A stretch of DNA of 64,000 nucleotides from CAYNZP01 sp964401835 (GTDB lineage Bacteria > Planctomycetota > Phycisphaerae > SM23-33), in NCBI GenBank assembly GCA_964401835.1, contig CAYNZP010000008.1, positions 1 to 64,000 of the forward strand, written 5' to 3'. Numbering within the stretch: position 1 is the first letter of the stretch; each line of letters starts with the position of its first letter. The translations under genes were made by a program, and so were the position numbers. The notes below the pieces were generated by a model that worked only from the letters and a program-made list of their open reading frames with translations, had not been told where the DNA came from and did not search any database. Shown here one piece after another: positions 43,037 through 51,995 of this stretch.

Positions 43037-44674
43037 ATGAAAATAGCTATTGCCCAATACAATCCGATTGTCGGTGACATTTCCGGCAACAGCGAAAAGA
43101 TGGCTGATTTTATTTCGCGAGCCAAAAAGGCCCAGGCCGACCTGGTGGTCTTTTGCGAGCTTTCGATGGTCGGATATCCGCCGCGCGACCTTTTGAGAAA
43201 ATCTGGATTCGTCGCCGACAATGTCTCTGCCGTAGAAAATCTTGCCAAACAATGCAAGGGCATCTCCGCATTGATCGGATACGTTCAACCGAGCAGCAGC
43301 ACCGCTGGCAGAGAATTGCAAAATGCCGCAGCACTGCTAGCCGACGGTGAAATCAAACATATCCATGTAAAGACACTGCTGCCAACTTATGACGTTTTCG
43401 ACGAAACACGGTATTTTGAGCCGGGACCAAAAACCGCCTGCATAGAAATTGCCGGTAAAAAAATAGGCCTGAGCATCTGTGAAGACCTATGGGACGCCCA
43501 GGCACTGGGTAGGGAGCTTTATGGAACGGACCCGATTGCTGCGATAACAGACAGTGGTGCAGAGATAATAATTAACATGGCTGCCAGCCCTTTTCAGATA
43601 GGAAAGGCTCGGATACGCGAAGAGCTTTTCAAGAGACAGGCCCAGCGTACCAAACGGCCGATTGTTTATGTGAATCAGGTTGGCGGTAATGATGAGCTTC
43701 TTTTCGACGGGGGGAGCTGTGTCTTTTCGGCTGATGGCGGGCTTATGGCCAGAGCCAGGAGCTTCGACCAAGACTTGCTCGTAGTCGATATGGATAGCAA
43801 GGATAACCGACTGGAACCTCTGAATTCTGAGATGCAACGCCTCTCTGCGGGCCTGAAAATGGGGCTGCGGGATTATGTCAATAAATGCGGTTTCAAAAGC
43901 GTTGTTTTGGGGCTTTCAGGGGGAATCGATTCCGCTGTTGTCGCAGCTATCGCAGCGGATGCCCTGGGCAGCCAAAACGTTCATGCCATTGCCATGCCAA
44001 GCAGATACAGCAGCGAGCATAGCCTCAGCGACGCTGAAAGCCTCGCCAAAAACCTTGGCATTCACTACTACGTCGTCCCGATAGAATCGATGCACCAGGC
44101 CTTTGAGGACTCCCTGGCTGAGACTTTTAAGAAGGGTGGGGGTGATACCGCAGCAGAAAATATTCAGGCGAGAATACGCGGGAATATTGTCATGGCCTTT
44201 AGCAATGCCTTCGGCCATTTGCCACTTGCCACCGGTAATAAATCCGAACTTTCTACGGGCTATTGCACCCTTTACGGGGATATGTGCGGCGGTCTTGCAC
44301 CAATCGGCGATGTATTGAAGACAATTACCTATGAATTGGCCCAGCAGCTCAATGACGAGGCTGGCGAAGACAGGATTCCCCGCAGCACAATAACCAAGCC
44401 TCCCTCGGCGGAGCTGAAACCGGACCAAATAGATCAGGATAAATTGCCGCCTTACGAGTTGCTGGACGAGATACTAAAAAGGTACATAGAGCAGGACAAA
44501 AACGCGGAGCAGATTATCTCTGATGGCTTCGATCAGAGCGTCGTCCGCCGAATTGTCAGGATGGTCGATCTGGCTGAGTACAAGCGCAAGCAGGCGGCGC
44601 CCGTCCTTAAAGTAACTGCCCGGGCCTTTGGCACCGGACGACGGATGCCAATTGCGCAACGGTATAAGATTTAG
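43037..44674 (+). CDS. nadE: Glutamine-dependent NAD(+) synthase
   Basis: 545 residues, the two-domain bacterial form. The N-terminal nitrilase-type glutaminase supplies ammonia, with the Glu-Lys-Cys triad at E41 (FCELSMVGYPPRD), K112 (VKTLLPTYDVFDE) and C148 (LSICEDLWD). The C-terminal synthetase domain has the P-loop LGLSGGIDSAVVAAI (about 292-306) and GNKSELSTGYCTLYGD. It amidates nicotinic acid adenine dinucleotide. The stop TAG at 44672-44674 forms part of the next gene's ribosome-binding site, implying coupling. Confidence 0.96.
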   Translation: MKIAIAQYNPIVGDISGNSEKMADFISRAKKAQADLVVFCELSMVGYPPRDLLRKSGFVADNVSAVENLAKQCKGISALIGYVQPSSSTAGRELQNAAALLADGEIKHIHVKTLLPTYDVFDETRYFEPGPKTACIEIAGKKIGLSICEDLWDAQALGRELYGTDPIAAITDSGAEIIINMAASPFQIGKARIREELFKRQAQRTKRPIVYVNQVGGNDELLFDGGSCVFSADGGLMARARSFDQDLLVVDMDSKDNRLEPLNSEMQRLSAGLKMGLRDYVNKCGFKSVVLGLSGGIDSAVVAAIAADALGSQNVHAIAMPSRYSSEHSLSDAESLAKNLGIHYYVVPIESMHQAFEDSLAETFKKGGGDTAAENIQARIRGNIVMAFSNAFGHLPLATGNKSELSTGYCTLYGDMCGGLAPIGDVLKTITYELAQQLNDEAGEDRIPRSTITKPPSAELKPDQIDQDKLPPYELLDEILKRYIEQDKNAEQIISDGFDQSVVRRIVRMVDLAEYKRKQAAPVLKVTARAFGTGRRMPIAQRYKI

Positions 44675-44685
44675 GAGTCAATTTC

Positions 44686-45462
44686 TTGCCATCCCAAAGA
44701 AAGTTTAAATTTATCGGCTGCGAGGTTCTTTATCGCGAAGCCTGTTACTTGGCAGCTACCTGCAAAAACCATGTAGATATTGAGTTCCTCAAAAAAGGGC
44801 TGCATGACGTTGAAACCTGCGATATGCTCGCAAAGGTCCAATCAATAATTGACTCTGTCGATCCCGAGGAAGGTTACGAGGCCATTTTACTCGGTTATGC
44901 TCGATGCAATAACGGAGTAGTGGGCCTTACCGCCCGGGACACACAACTTGTGATTCCCCGTGCCCACGACTGCATAAGCCTCTTTTTCGGTTCCCGGCAG
45001 CAGTACAAGGAATACTTCGATGCCAACCCCGGCACGTACTTTATGACTTCGGGCTGGTCTGAAAGAGAAAACTTCGGCGAGTGCGAATATTCTCGACCAG
45101 CCTATGGCATGGAAGGGGTGATGGGCAAAATAGGCTTGGCTGAGCCTTACGAAAAAATGGTCGAAAAGTACGGCAAGGAGCAGGCCGATTTCATTATGGA
45201 AACTCTTGGCGATTGGCGGAAAAACTACAGCAAGTGCTGCTATATTGAGATGGGAATTTGCGATGAAGCCCAGTTAATTCAGGAAGCACGTGAAAAAGCA
45301 GCCGAGAACAATTGGGAGTTCGAGCTCATCAAAGGCGACCTGGGCCTACTGAAAAACCTCTTCGATGGCCAGTGGGATGAAGATTTTGTCACCATCCCGG
45401 CGGGGGGGGAAATCACATCACGCAACGACGAGTTTGTTCTGGACTCAGACGCAAATACTTAA
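44686..45462 (+). CDS. DUF1638 family protein
   Basis: 258 residues from a TTG at 44686, preceded by TAGGAG that overlaps the nadE stop. It has the DUF1638 pattern: FKFIGCEVLYREACYLA at the start, LLGYARCNNGVVGLTARD, VIPRAHDCISLFFGSRQQY, and FMTSGWSERENF. Several cysteines (C12, C19, C94) and H105 are in conserved-looking positions. Such proteins are found beside corrinoid and methyltransferase genes elsewhere, but no function is established. Translational linkage with nadE is clear; the stop overlaps the stop of the convergent PEP-CTERM gene by 4 bp. Confidence 0.8.
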   Translation: MPSQRKFKFIGCEVLYREACYLAATCKNHVDIEFLKKGLHDVETCDMLAKVQSIIDSVDPEEGYEAILLGYARCNNGVVGLTARDTQLVIPRAHDCISLFFGSRQQYKEYFDANPGTYFMTSGWSERENFGECEYSRPAYGMEGVMGKIGLAEPYEKMVEKYGKEQADFIMETLGDWRKNYSKCCYIEMGICDEAQLIQEAREKAAENNWEFELIKGDLGLLKNLFDGQWDEDFVTIPAGGEITSRNDEFVLDSDANT

Positions 45463-46193
45463 ACTCGTTTTCGACGAATCAGCCCAAGCCCACCGAGAAC
45501 CAGCATCGAAAGTGTAGCCGGCTCGGGGTTAACGGCACCGCCAACACCTACGGCCCATTCTTCAAAGCCATCATCTGAAGCGACATTTTGGCCGAATTCA
45601 GAATACAGATATATATACTTTGCGTCGTCTGTCCCGAAAAGATTATTTGGGACAAGTAAAGTCATATCACCTGAGCCGCTTCCACTTGAAAGACTCGCAT
45701 CTAACAATATCCAATTATCCACGGAATCATCCAAACTATAGATTAATTGCCCAAACGAATTGTCATAACCGGTCAGATTGCCGGAATCGGCTAGACGAAT
45801 CTCGAGCGAATCAAGTGATATGAAACTTGTCGAGCCACTTACCTCGTTTGTATCCAATATGAACTCACGATAGGTAATTCCGCTGAAATTTAAGGTCGGC
45901 ACAGCTGATAATTGCAGAGAATGAGTAAATTGTCCGCTTTTGGTTTCGAACTCAGTCTTGCCGCCGGTGTTGTAACCCTTTTCCACTCCACTTCCTTGTA
46001 TTCTCAGAAAAGAATCCATCGAGCCGGAACCTGTCGAACTAGCAGGGTCAAATTGCATGAAGACCGCGTTATTTACAACTCCAGTGGAACCCTGTTGGGT
46101 AAGGTCGAGCATCGAACCTCTGGCAGAATCAGTAAACATCACCAGCGCGATAATCGCCAGTGTCTTCAGGACATAAGAGAAAGCCCTTAACAT
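45459..46193 (-). CDS. PEP-CTERM sorting-domain protein
   Basis: 244 residues. Signal peptide about 1-26 (FSYVLKTLAIIALVMF, then SARGS). The exported body is Ser/Gly/Asp/Thr-rich and beta-strand-like with no known enzyme motif. The C-terminus shows the exosortase signal NPEPATLSM, a hydrophobic helix and RRKRV, closely matching the other PEP-CTERM protein in the window (PEPATLS in both). It is a probable exosortase substrate of the same system. GAGGG precedes the ATG by 5 bases. Confidence 0.9.
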   Translation of the reverse strand: MLRAFSYVLKTLAIIALVMFTDSARGSMLDLTQQGSTGVVNNAVFMQFDPASSTGSGSMDSFLRIQGSGVEKGYNTGGKTEFETKSGQFTHSLQLSAVPTLNFSGITYREFILDTNEVSGSTSFISLDSLEIRLADSGNLTGYDNSFGQLIYSLDDSVDNWILLDASLSSGSGSGDMTLLVPNNLFGTDDAKYIYLYSEFGQNVASDDGFEEWAVGVGGAVNPEPATLSMLVLGGLGLIRRKRV

Positions 46194-46201
46194 TTTTCCC
46201 T

Positions 46202-46227
46202 CTTTTCAAACGGCTCTTTTTGAAAAG
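46202..46227 (-). promoter_or_regulatory. Inverted repeat in the leader of the second PEP-CTERM gene
   Basis: CTTTTCAAA (46202-46210) and TTTGAAAAG (46219-46227) form a perfect 9-bp stem with an 8-base loop, ending just before the AGAGGG ribosome-binding site at the ATG (46193). It could be an operator or a translational hairpin. Confidence 0.45.
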
Positions 46228-46406
46228 CAAGTATTAACACAAACAATTAGCATTAACAATGAGTCAGGCAGGAATACTTGCAAGGCGTGCCTAACCCTCC
46301 AATTCAATTACCGCTGGCTCTTAGCGGTATTCAGATAACTGAAGTAGTATAAGGCCTTTTTATGTCGAGGTGTTAAAAAAAATTCTAAATAATTTTTTAA
46401 TTATTT

Positions 46407-47216
46407 TCACAACCGGCGAAGATGGAAACCGCCATCGACATTTATTACTTCACCGGTAGAGAAGGGCAGCAGGTCTTGGGCTATGGCCGTAATTGCCCGT
46501 GAAACATCCTCGGGCCGGCCCCAACGGCGAAGCGGTGTCAGGCCCTGGGAAATCAAATCATCGTATTTTGCATGTGCAGAATCCAGGGCGCCGGCAGAGA
46601 TTATCCCAGTGCGCAACTCATAGACGTTAACGCCGTGTTCGCCCAGGCTGTCGGCGAACAGTTTTGTCATCATGGCAAGGGCGGATCGGGCGATGCAGTG
46701 AGGACCATGATCGACGCTCGTGGTGTAGGCACTTATGGAATTGATTGTCACGATCTTCGGGTTCTCTATCTGCCCAGCCTCGACAAGACGCACCATCTCA
46801 TTGGCTATCAGTTGAGTGAAGAACAGCGTCCCTTCGACAATTGTTTCCATAACCTGTCGATACGTATCTTGCGACAACTCCAAAAGGTCGGCTGATGCGA
46901 CAGTATGGAAGGAGGGGCAGTTAACAAGCAGGTCAATCTGTCCAAACTGTTCGACAGCCGCCTCGACAAGCTGCTCTCGCTGAGAGGCAACGCTTAAATC
47001 TGCCTGAAAGGAGAAAGCTTCTATTTCGCTGCGCGAACCTGCGGTTTTTTGACCGGCTGCTGTGATATCGGCCAGAGCTTCATCGGCTGACTCTTGCTCA
47101 CTGCTGTATTGAAGGAACACCGACCAGCCTTTACGAGCCAGCTCGATGGCAGCCGACTTGCCAAGTCCACTGGTTCCGCCTGTGATAAGCGCAACACGAA
47201 ATTTTTGATCATCCAT
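46407..47216 (-). CDS. SDR-family protein with substituted catalytic residues
   Basis: 269 residues from the ATG at 47216 (AAGGTGA 8 bases upstream); the GTG at 47228 lacks a site. The nucleotide-binding motif TGGTSGLG (12-19) is intact, and INVDGGFHLRRL closes the fold. The active site is not canonical: YxxxK reads HCIAR (H173, R177), and NNAG is NCPS (99-102). The protein probably binds NAD(P) but may not catalyse ordinary SDR chemistry; FabG-like origin, function unknown. It is convergent with nothing close and 213 bp from the PEP-CTERM start. Confidence 0.82.
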   Translation of the reverse strand: MDDQKFRVALITGGTSGLGKSAAIELARKGWSVFLQYSSEQESADEALADITAAGQKTAGSRSEIEAFSFQADLSVASQREQLVEAAVEQFGQIDLLVNCPSFHTVASADLLELSQDTYRQVMETIVEGTLFFTQLIANEMVRLVEAGQIENPKIVTINSISAYTTSVDHGPHCIARSALAMMTKLFADSLGEHGVNVYELRTGIISAGALDSAHAKYDDLISQGLTPLRRWGRPEDVSRAITAIAQDLLPFSTGEVINVDGGFHLRRL

Positions 47217-47391
47217 GACCCAATTCACCTTATGTTTTATTCTTAGAGCTTATCTTAATTTATCGGCCTAAGGTGTCTGGAAAGATTTGCCTGTTTTGCA
47301 GTTATTCACTACAACGCTTTTTCGAATTAAAAAAACGGCATGACCTGTGAGCAAGCCATGCCGTAAATTAGAGATTAATTGTTACAAATCG

Positions 47392-48738
47392 TCAGACGAA
47401 ATCCCTTGGGTCTGTCATCTTGCCTGTAATGGCGCTGGCCGCTGCTGTCAGCGGACTTGCCAGATAAATACCAGCTTCCTTAGAGCCCATGCGACCGGGG
47501 AAGTTTCTGTTGGTGGTAGAGACGATAGTCATCGGCTCGTTAGCGCGGCCGAACGTATCGACCGGGCCACCCAGACACGCGGCACAACTGGCAGGGCCTA
47601 TCGTGCAGCCGGCATCCTGGAATATTTTCCGCAGGCTCTTGCCGTTTACTTGCTTTTCGTCAAGGTCAACATCTACTTCAACCGTCGCCGGAACAATGAA
47701 CGTCTCAGCCTTGACGCTCTGGCCATCCAGTATTTTGGCTGCAGCAATAAAATCTTCCGTCTTTCCACCCGTGCAGGAACCGATATAGGACCGGTCAATT
47801 TTCAGGTCTTTCAAGTCTCTCACGAGTGCTCGCCTGTCCGGAGAATGCGGCTGAGCAACTGTTGGCTCAAGCTTGGAAGCATCAAATTCCATAACCTTGG
47901 CGTAGGCTGCATCGGGATCGGACTCGACAACCTTGAAAGGTTTGTCCGACCGGCTGCGGACATATTCCAGAGTTACATCATCAGGGGCGATTATGCCGTT
48001 CTTGCCGCCTGCTTCTATTGCCATATTGCAGATTGTCATCCGCTCATCCATGTTGAGACCCATCACCGCATCACCGGCAAATTCCATCGCACAGTAGGTA
48101 GCGCCGTCGGTCCCAATCTCGCCGATAACGTATAAAATCAAATCCTTGGCCATGAGGTAGTGCGGCATCTCGCCATTGAAGACGAACTTCAACGAAGCGG
48201 GAACCTTCAGCCAAGTCTTGCCCGTGCCAAGTATAAAGGCGGCATCTGTATTGCCCACGCCCGTTGCGAATTCGCCAAAGGCGCCATGTGTACAGGTATG
48301 GCTGTCGGTGCCGATGAGAATCTCTCCCGGCCGGGTGTGCCCGTTTTGCGGCAAACCCAAATGGCAAACGCCACGATAGCTCGTGGTCTTAGGGTCAGCG
48401 TACGGCTGGGGGATTCCTTCCTGGCCAGCCTTGATGAAGTCTGGGTCGTAATAATATTTAATGCCCTGGTTCTTCACGAACTCACGAAGTATCTCGATAT
48501 TCCGGTGGGCCTTGGGATCGGCCGTGAATATATAATGGTCGGGGATGATAACTATCCCTTCCTTATCGAACACCGGCGCGTTGGAGCCGAATTTCTCCTG
48601 GAATATCCCGATCGTACCCGGGCCACAGACATCGTGGGTCATCAGGACGTCGACATCGCACCAGATATTTTCGCCGGGTGCTGCGTTTTTCTTACCCGCA
48701 TGGGCAGCCAAAATCTTTTCAGTTATTGTCATTGCCAT
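47392..48738 (-). CDS. leuC: 3-isopropylmalate/homoaconitate dehydratase large subunit family
   Basis: 448 residues from the ATG at 48738 (GGAG 7 bases upstream); a TTG two codons earlier was rejected. The 4Fe-4S ligands are C322 in IGSCTGGKTEDF and C385/C388 in ASCAACLGG. TDSHTCTHGAFGEFATGVG and LITHDV-type MTHDVCGP are typical of aconitase-superfamily LeuC. It acts with a small subunit (LeuD) in leucine synthesis or a related dehydration. No leuD gene adjoins it, so a homoaconitase-like or other hydro-lyase role is possible. Confidence 0.82.
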   Translation of the reverse strand: MAMTITEKILAAHAGKKNAAPGENIWCDVDVLMTHDVCGPGTIGIFQEKFGSNAPVFDKEGIVIIPDHYIFTADPKAHRNIEILREFVKNQGIKYYYDPDFIKAGQEGIPQPYADPKTTSYRGVCHLGLPQNGHTRPGEILIGTDSHTCTHGAFGEFATGVGNTDAAFILGTGKTWLKVPASLKFVFNGEMPHYLMAKDLILYVIGEIGTDGATYCAMEFAGDAVMGLNMDERMTICNMAIEAGGKNGIIAPDDVTLEYVRSRSDKPFKVVESDPDAAYAKVMEFDASKLEPTVAQPHSPDRRALVRDLKDLKIDRSYIGSCTGGKTEDFIAAAKILDGQSVKAETFIVPATVEVDVDLDEKQVNGKSLRKIFQDAGCTIGPASCAACLGGPVDTFGRANEPMTIVSTTNRNFPGRMGSKEAGIYLASPLTAAASAITGKMTDPRDFV

Positions 48739-48811
48739 ATCCAAACTCCATGTATCGGAGAGATGTTACGGAATTTGTTACGCCGGGTCAACTTCGAGGA
48801 GCCAGAATCCG

Positions 48812-49678
48812 TCAATCCACTCGCATTAAGCCTTTGGATGACGCATAGCTTCGCAGATTTGCCACATCTATTCCGGAAGGAAGGTCCATTAGTTCCGGAA
48901 AATTACTTGCACGAAAGGCAGGGCGGTATTGGCCCATGACATTTATCGCACAGCCCGGTGCAACTTCGGCAATGATATCCATTACCTTTGAGCTGGGTGT
49001 CAAATTATTGGGCAAGACCAAATGCCTTACCAGCAGACCACTTGTCGCCACGCCATTTTTATCCAGTTCTAGCGGGCCTACCTGTCGATACATTTCAGCC
49101 AGTGCAGCCTTGGCGATTTCTGGATAATCTTTCACGCCCGAATACTTCCTGGCTGCATCCGCGTCAGCATATTTAAAATCCGGCATGTAGATTTCAATCA
49201 ACCCATCCAATAGCTTGAGCGTCTCGACAGACTCATAGCCGCCACAGTTATAAACTATCGGCACTGTAAGACCATCTTTCCGCGAAATAGCTATCGCCTC
49301 GGCGAGACTGTGGGCAACATGCGTCGGCGTTACAAAGTTGACATTCACGCAGCCGGTTTTCTGAAGGTCCAGAGCAATGTCGGCAATTTCTTTGGGGGAA
49401 AGAGTCTGTCCTTTGTTTGAATGACTGATATCAAAGTTCTGACAAAAAGCACAATCCAGATTGCAACCTGAAAGAAAAATCGTACCGCTTCCGCCTCTGC
49501 CGACAAGGACGGGTTCTTCGCCGAAGTGCGGCCCGTAAGAAGCTACAACGGCTTGGGCTCCAATTCGACATGCACCGATCTGGCCTGCAGTGCGATCGAC
49601 GTGACATTGCCATGGGCACAACGTGCAATCGCGGATAATTTTCTTCAATTTTTTTATGTTCTCATTCAAAACTGCCAT
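48812..49678 (-). CDS. PflX-like radical SAM protein
   Basis: 288 residues. The radical SAM cluster is C72-C76-C79 in SGCNLDCAFCQNF. An N-terminal cysteine block C18, C21, C25, C37 (CTLCPWQCHV then GACRIG) is characteristic of the PflX branch of pyruvate-formate-lyase-activating-enzyme relatives. MPDFKYADADAARKYSGV and VRHLVLPNN are conserved in this branch. Partner glycyl radical enzyme not seen in the window; function unknown. It has no clear ribosome-binding site and lies 73 bp upstream of leuC on the same strand. Confidence 0.85.
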   Translation of the reverse strand: MAVLNENIKKLKKIIRDCTLCPWQCHVDRTAGQIGACRIGAQAVVASYGPHFGEEPVLVGRGGSGTIFLSGCNLDCAFCQNFDISHSNKGQTLSPKEIADIALDLQKTGCVNVNFVTPTHVAHSLAEAIAISRKDGLTVPIVYNCGGYESVETLKLLDGLIEIYMPDFKYADADAARKYSGVKDYPEIAKAALAEMYRQVGPLELDKNGVATSGLLVRHLVLPNNLTPSSKVMDIIAEVAPGCAINVMGQYRPAFRASNFPELMDLPSGIDVANLRSYASSKGLMRVD

Positions 49679-49731
49679 TACTTTATTTTAACGATTCGGC
49701 AGGGGGGACAAAAAGGTCCCAAAAGATGAGA

Positions 49732-51258
49732 TTATTCTTCAGCTTGGAGAATGGCTTCGATTAGGCCGTCAATGGTGTGCTCTTGAGCTACGGCAGCGGG
49801 TTCCATGCAGAATGAGCGAAGCGCGTCAGCTGTTACCGGACCAATAGCGGCAAACCTTGTATTGGATAAATCCAACTGCATATCTTTGGTAAGTGTCACA
49901 AAATTATCAACTGTCGAAGATGAAGTAAAAGTTATCCAGTCAGCTTTGCTTTCTCGAAGGAATTTGATCGCTTCGTGTGGGAAATAATCCGGGCGCAGGG
50001 TATGGTATACGGTGAGGTCTTCTACGGTTGCCCCAGCATCTCTAAGTCGATTTGCCAAATCTTCTGTTGCTATGTCAGCTCTTGCAAGCAAGAAGCGTTG
50101 TCCGTCAAGCGGCCCATTGGCTGTCAGCACCTTGGCCAAAGCTTCCGTAGTGAATATTTCAGGAACCAGGTCGGGTTCGATAAGGTTATTGCGCAACGCG
50201 TCGGCAGTCGCTGGCCCGATAGCAGCTATAGCCAGATTGCCCAAAGCACGTAAATCCAGGCCAAGCTTTAAGAGGCAATATAGAAAAGCGTCCGCACCAT
50301 TTGGAGATGTAAAAACCAACCAGTCAAATTCGCTTAGTCTAAATATTGCTTCATCAACCGGGTTGGTATCATCTGGTAATTCGATCGAAATTGTAGGGGC
50401 CTTGATAACATCCGCCCCGAGCTTTTTGAGTTTTGAGAACAAATCGAATGACTGCTCCTCAGCCCGGGTTATCACAATTTTTTTGCCAAAAAGAGGTAGT
50501 TGCTCAAACCATTTGAGCTGAGATTGCAATTCAACTACTTTTCCAACGATGATTATGGCAGGGGGGGTAACCCCGGCAGAGTCAGCCTGAGAGGGAAGTT
50601 TTTCCAATGTAGAAGTAATCGTTCTCTGGTTCGGTGTGGTTGCTCGCTCCACGATCGCTGCAGGTGTGTTCGGGGCCCGGCCGGCCTGTATCAGGCGTTC
50701 TGCGATAAGAGGAAGGTTTCCAACACTCATATAAAAAACTACGGTTTCCATCCGTGCAAGAGCTTCGTAATCTATCGATGATTCCGTTTTTTCGTCATCC
50801 TCGTGGCCGGTAATAAAAGTGACACTGGAGGCTTTGTATCGGTCTGTTAAAGAAATCCCCGCAAAATCCGCAGCCCCAACTGCAGATGTAATACCGGGCA
50901 CTATTTGAAACTTAAGCCCAGCTTTTTTAAGAGCTTGGGCCTCTTCGCCTCCCCGTCCGAAAATAAAAGGGTCTCCACCTTTGAGGCGAACAACAAATTT
51001 TCCATCCGAGGCTTTTTCCACCAAAAGTGAATTAATCTGCTCCTGCGTCATGGTCGGCTGGGAAGGTTTTTTTCCAACATAAATTTTCTCAGCTTTTTCT
51101 GGAACGATACTGATAATAGACGGGTCAACAAGCCTGTCGTAAATTACTACATCTGCTGAGGTTAGGCATTCAACAGCCGCTATTGTCAAAAGCCTGACAT
51201 CTCCTGGACCAGCCCCGACAAGCGCTACGTTTGGATAGTTATCTTCGTAAGTTCCCAT
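49732..51258 (-). CDS. CobA-HemD fusion: uroporphyrinogen-III methyltransferase and synthase
   Basis: 508 residues from the ATG at 51258; a TTG at 51294 adds non-conserved residues. The N-terminal half is SUMT/CobA (VALVGAGPGDVRLLTI, YDRLVDPSI, RLKGGDPFIFGRGGEEA, VPGITSAVG), which methylates uroporphyrinogen III to precorrin-2 for siroheme or B12. The C-terminal half (about 255-508) is HemD, uroporphyrinogen-III synthase (IVITRAEEQS, FTSPNGADAF, IGPATADALR), which makes that substrate. One chain thus links consecutive tetrapyrrole steps, a fusion known in several bacterial groups. The PflX-like gene follows on the same strand. Confidence 0.93.
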   Translation of the reverse strand: MGTYEDNYPNVALVGAGPGDVRLLTIAAVECLTSADVVIYDRLVDPSIISIVPEKAEKIYVGKKPSQPTMTQEQINSLLVEKASDGKFVVRLKGGDPFIFGRGGEEAQALKKAGLKFQIVPGITSAVGAADFAGISLTDRYKASSVTFITGHEDDEKTESSIDYEALARMETVVFYMSVGNLPLIAERLIQAGRAPNTPAAIVERATTPNQRTITSTLEKLPSQADSAGVTPPAIIIVGKVVELQSQLKWFEQLPLFGKKIVITRAEEQSFDLFSKLKKLGADVIKAPTISIELPDDTNPVDEAIFRLSEFDWLVFTSPNGADAFLYCLLKLGLDLRALGNLAIAAIGPATADALRNNLIEPDLVPEIFTTEALAKVLTANGPLDGQRFLLARADIATEDLANRLRDAGATVEDLTVYHTLRPDYFPHEAIKFLRESKADWITFTSSSTVDNFVTLTKDMQLDLSNTRFAAIGPVTADALRSFCMEPAAVAQEHTIDGLIEAILQAEE

Positions 51259-51374
51259 CAGAACTATTCTAAGCGCAGTTTTTGGGAAAGGCAAAAATTT
51301 ACGTAGTTATTTAAGGTGACACCCGACTGGACCGATTCTCAAAGTAGCTGATAATTTTTCAGCCTTTAGGAGCA

Positions 51375-51734
51375 ATGAAAATGAACAGCTCAACTGGAAA
51401 AAATATGGAACGTAGGCGTCACCCACGCACGCAGCTGCAAATGTCTCTCAGCGCCATCCGGCTGGACCCGGAAGGTGGAGATGTCGTCGACAGGCTTCAT
51501 ATGCTTGATATTTCAAAAGGCGGCATGGGGGCAATGACCGACCGAACTTACTACCCTGGCCAGCGTCTCATGCTCAGGCTTCCATTGTCAGAAAACAGCG
51601 GACGACGAAATGTTTACGCCACCGTGGTGCGTTGTATGGCAAGGGAAGAGGGATATAAGATCGGTTTGGAATTTGATGCAGCTTCAGTCGGTTCATGGTG
51701 TGGAGTAAGCACAACTACAGCTATTGCCGCATAA
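51375..51734 (+). CDS. PilZ domain protein (c-di-GMP receptor)
   Basis: 119 residues consisting of essentially one PilZ domain. The c-di-GMP-binding motifs are intact: RRRHPR (13-18, RxxxR) and DISKGG (45-50, DxSxxG). No output domain is present, so it acts as an adaptor. AGGAG precedes the ATG by 5 bases. It is cytoplasmic; PilZ adaptors often control motility or exopolysaccharide, so a link to the polysaccharide locus is possible but not shown. Followed by a strong terminator. Confidence 0.88.
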   Translation: MKMNSSTGKNMERRRHPRTQLQMSLSAIRLDPEGGDVVDRLHMLDISKGGMGAMTDRTYYPGQRLMLRLPLSENSGRRNVYATVVRCMAREEGYKIGLEFDAASVGSWCGVSTTTAIAA

Positions 51735-51766
51735 GATTTTGGCTTTTTATTGATGTGAGGGTGAGG

Positions 51767-51794
51767 GAGGGCCGCTTTTGCGGCCCTTTCTTTA
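51767..51794 (+). terminator. Intrinsic terminator after the PilZ gene
   Basis: GGGCCGC (51769-51775) pairs perfectly with GCGGCCC (51780-51786) across a TTTT loop, followed by TTTCTTTAT. Clear rho-independent structure. Confidence 0.88.
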
Positions 51795-51822
51795 TGCGCT
51801 TTTAGTCGCCAAAAAGTCCCGC

Positions 51823-51852
51823 TTGACATTCAGATGAAACTATTGCTAGACT
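51823..51852 (+). promoter_or_regulatory. Promoter of the tRNA-Gln gene
   Basis: Perfect -35 TTGACA (51823-51828), 18-bp spacer and -10 TAGACT (51847-51852). A start near 51859 would leave a 5-base leader before the tRNA. Confidence 0.75.
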
Positions 51853-51863
51853 TATCCGCGCAC

Positions 51864-51934
51864 TGGGGATTGGTGTAACGGTAGCACGACTGACTCTGGA
51901 TCAGTTAGTAAAGGTTCGAATCCTTTATCCCCAG
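51864..51934 (+). tRNA. tRNA-Gln (anticodon CUG)
   Basis: The 71-base cloverleaf folds completely: acceptor TGGGGAT/ATCCCCA, D arm, anticodon stem ACTGA/TCAGT around loop CTCTGGA (anticodon CTG), 5-base variable region and T arm AAAGG-TTCGAAT-CCTTT. The discriminator is G at 51934 and the CCA end is not encoded. TGGGG at the 5' end is typical of glutamine tRNAs, matching the CAG codon. Confidence 0.95.
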
Positions 51935-51995
51935 GTTAATAAAAGCCGCGAAGCTCAAACGAGGCTGACCGCCCAAATAAACAATCTCATCTTTT

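Noticed and set aside
47347..48135. 262-codon plus-strand frame opposite leuC
   Set aside because: Antisense shadow of a well-supported gene with intact Fe-S ligands; no ribosome-binding site.
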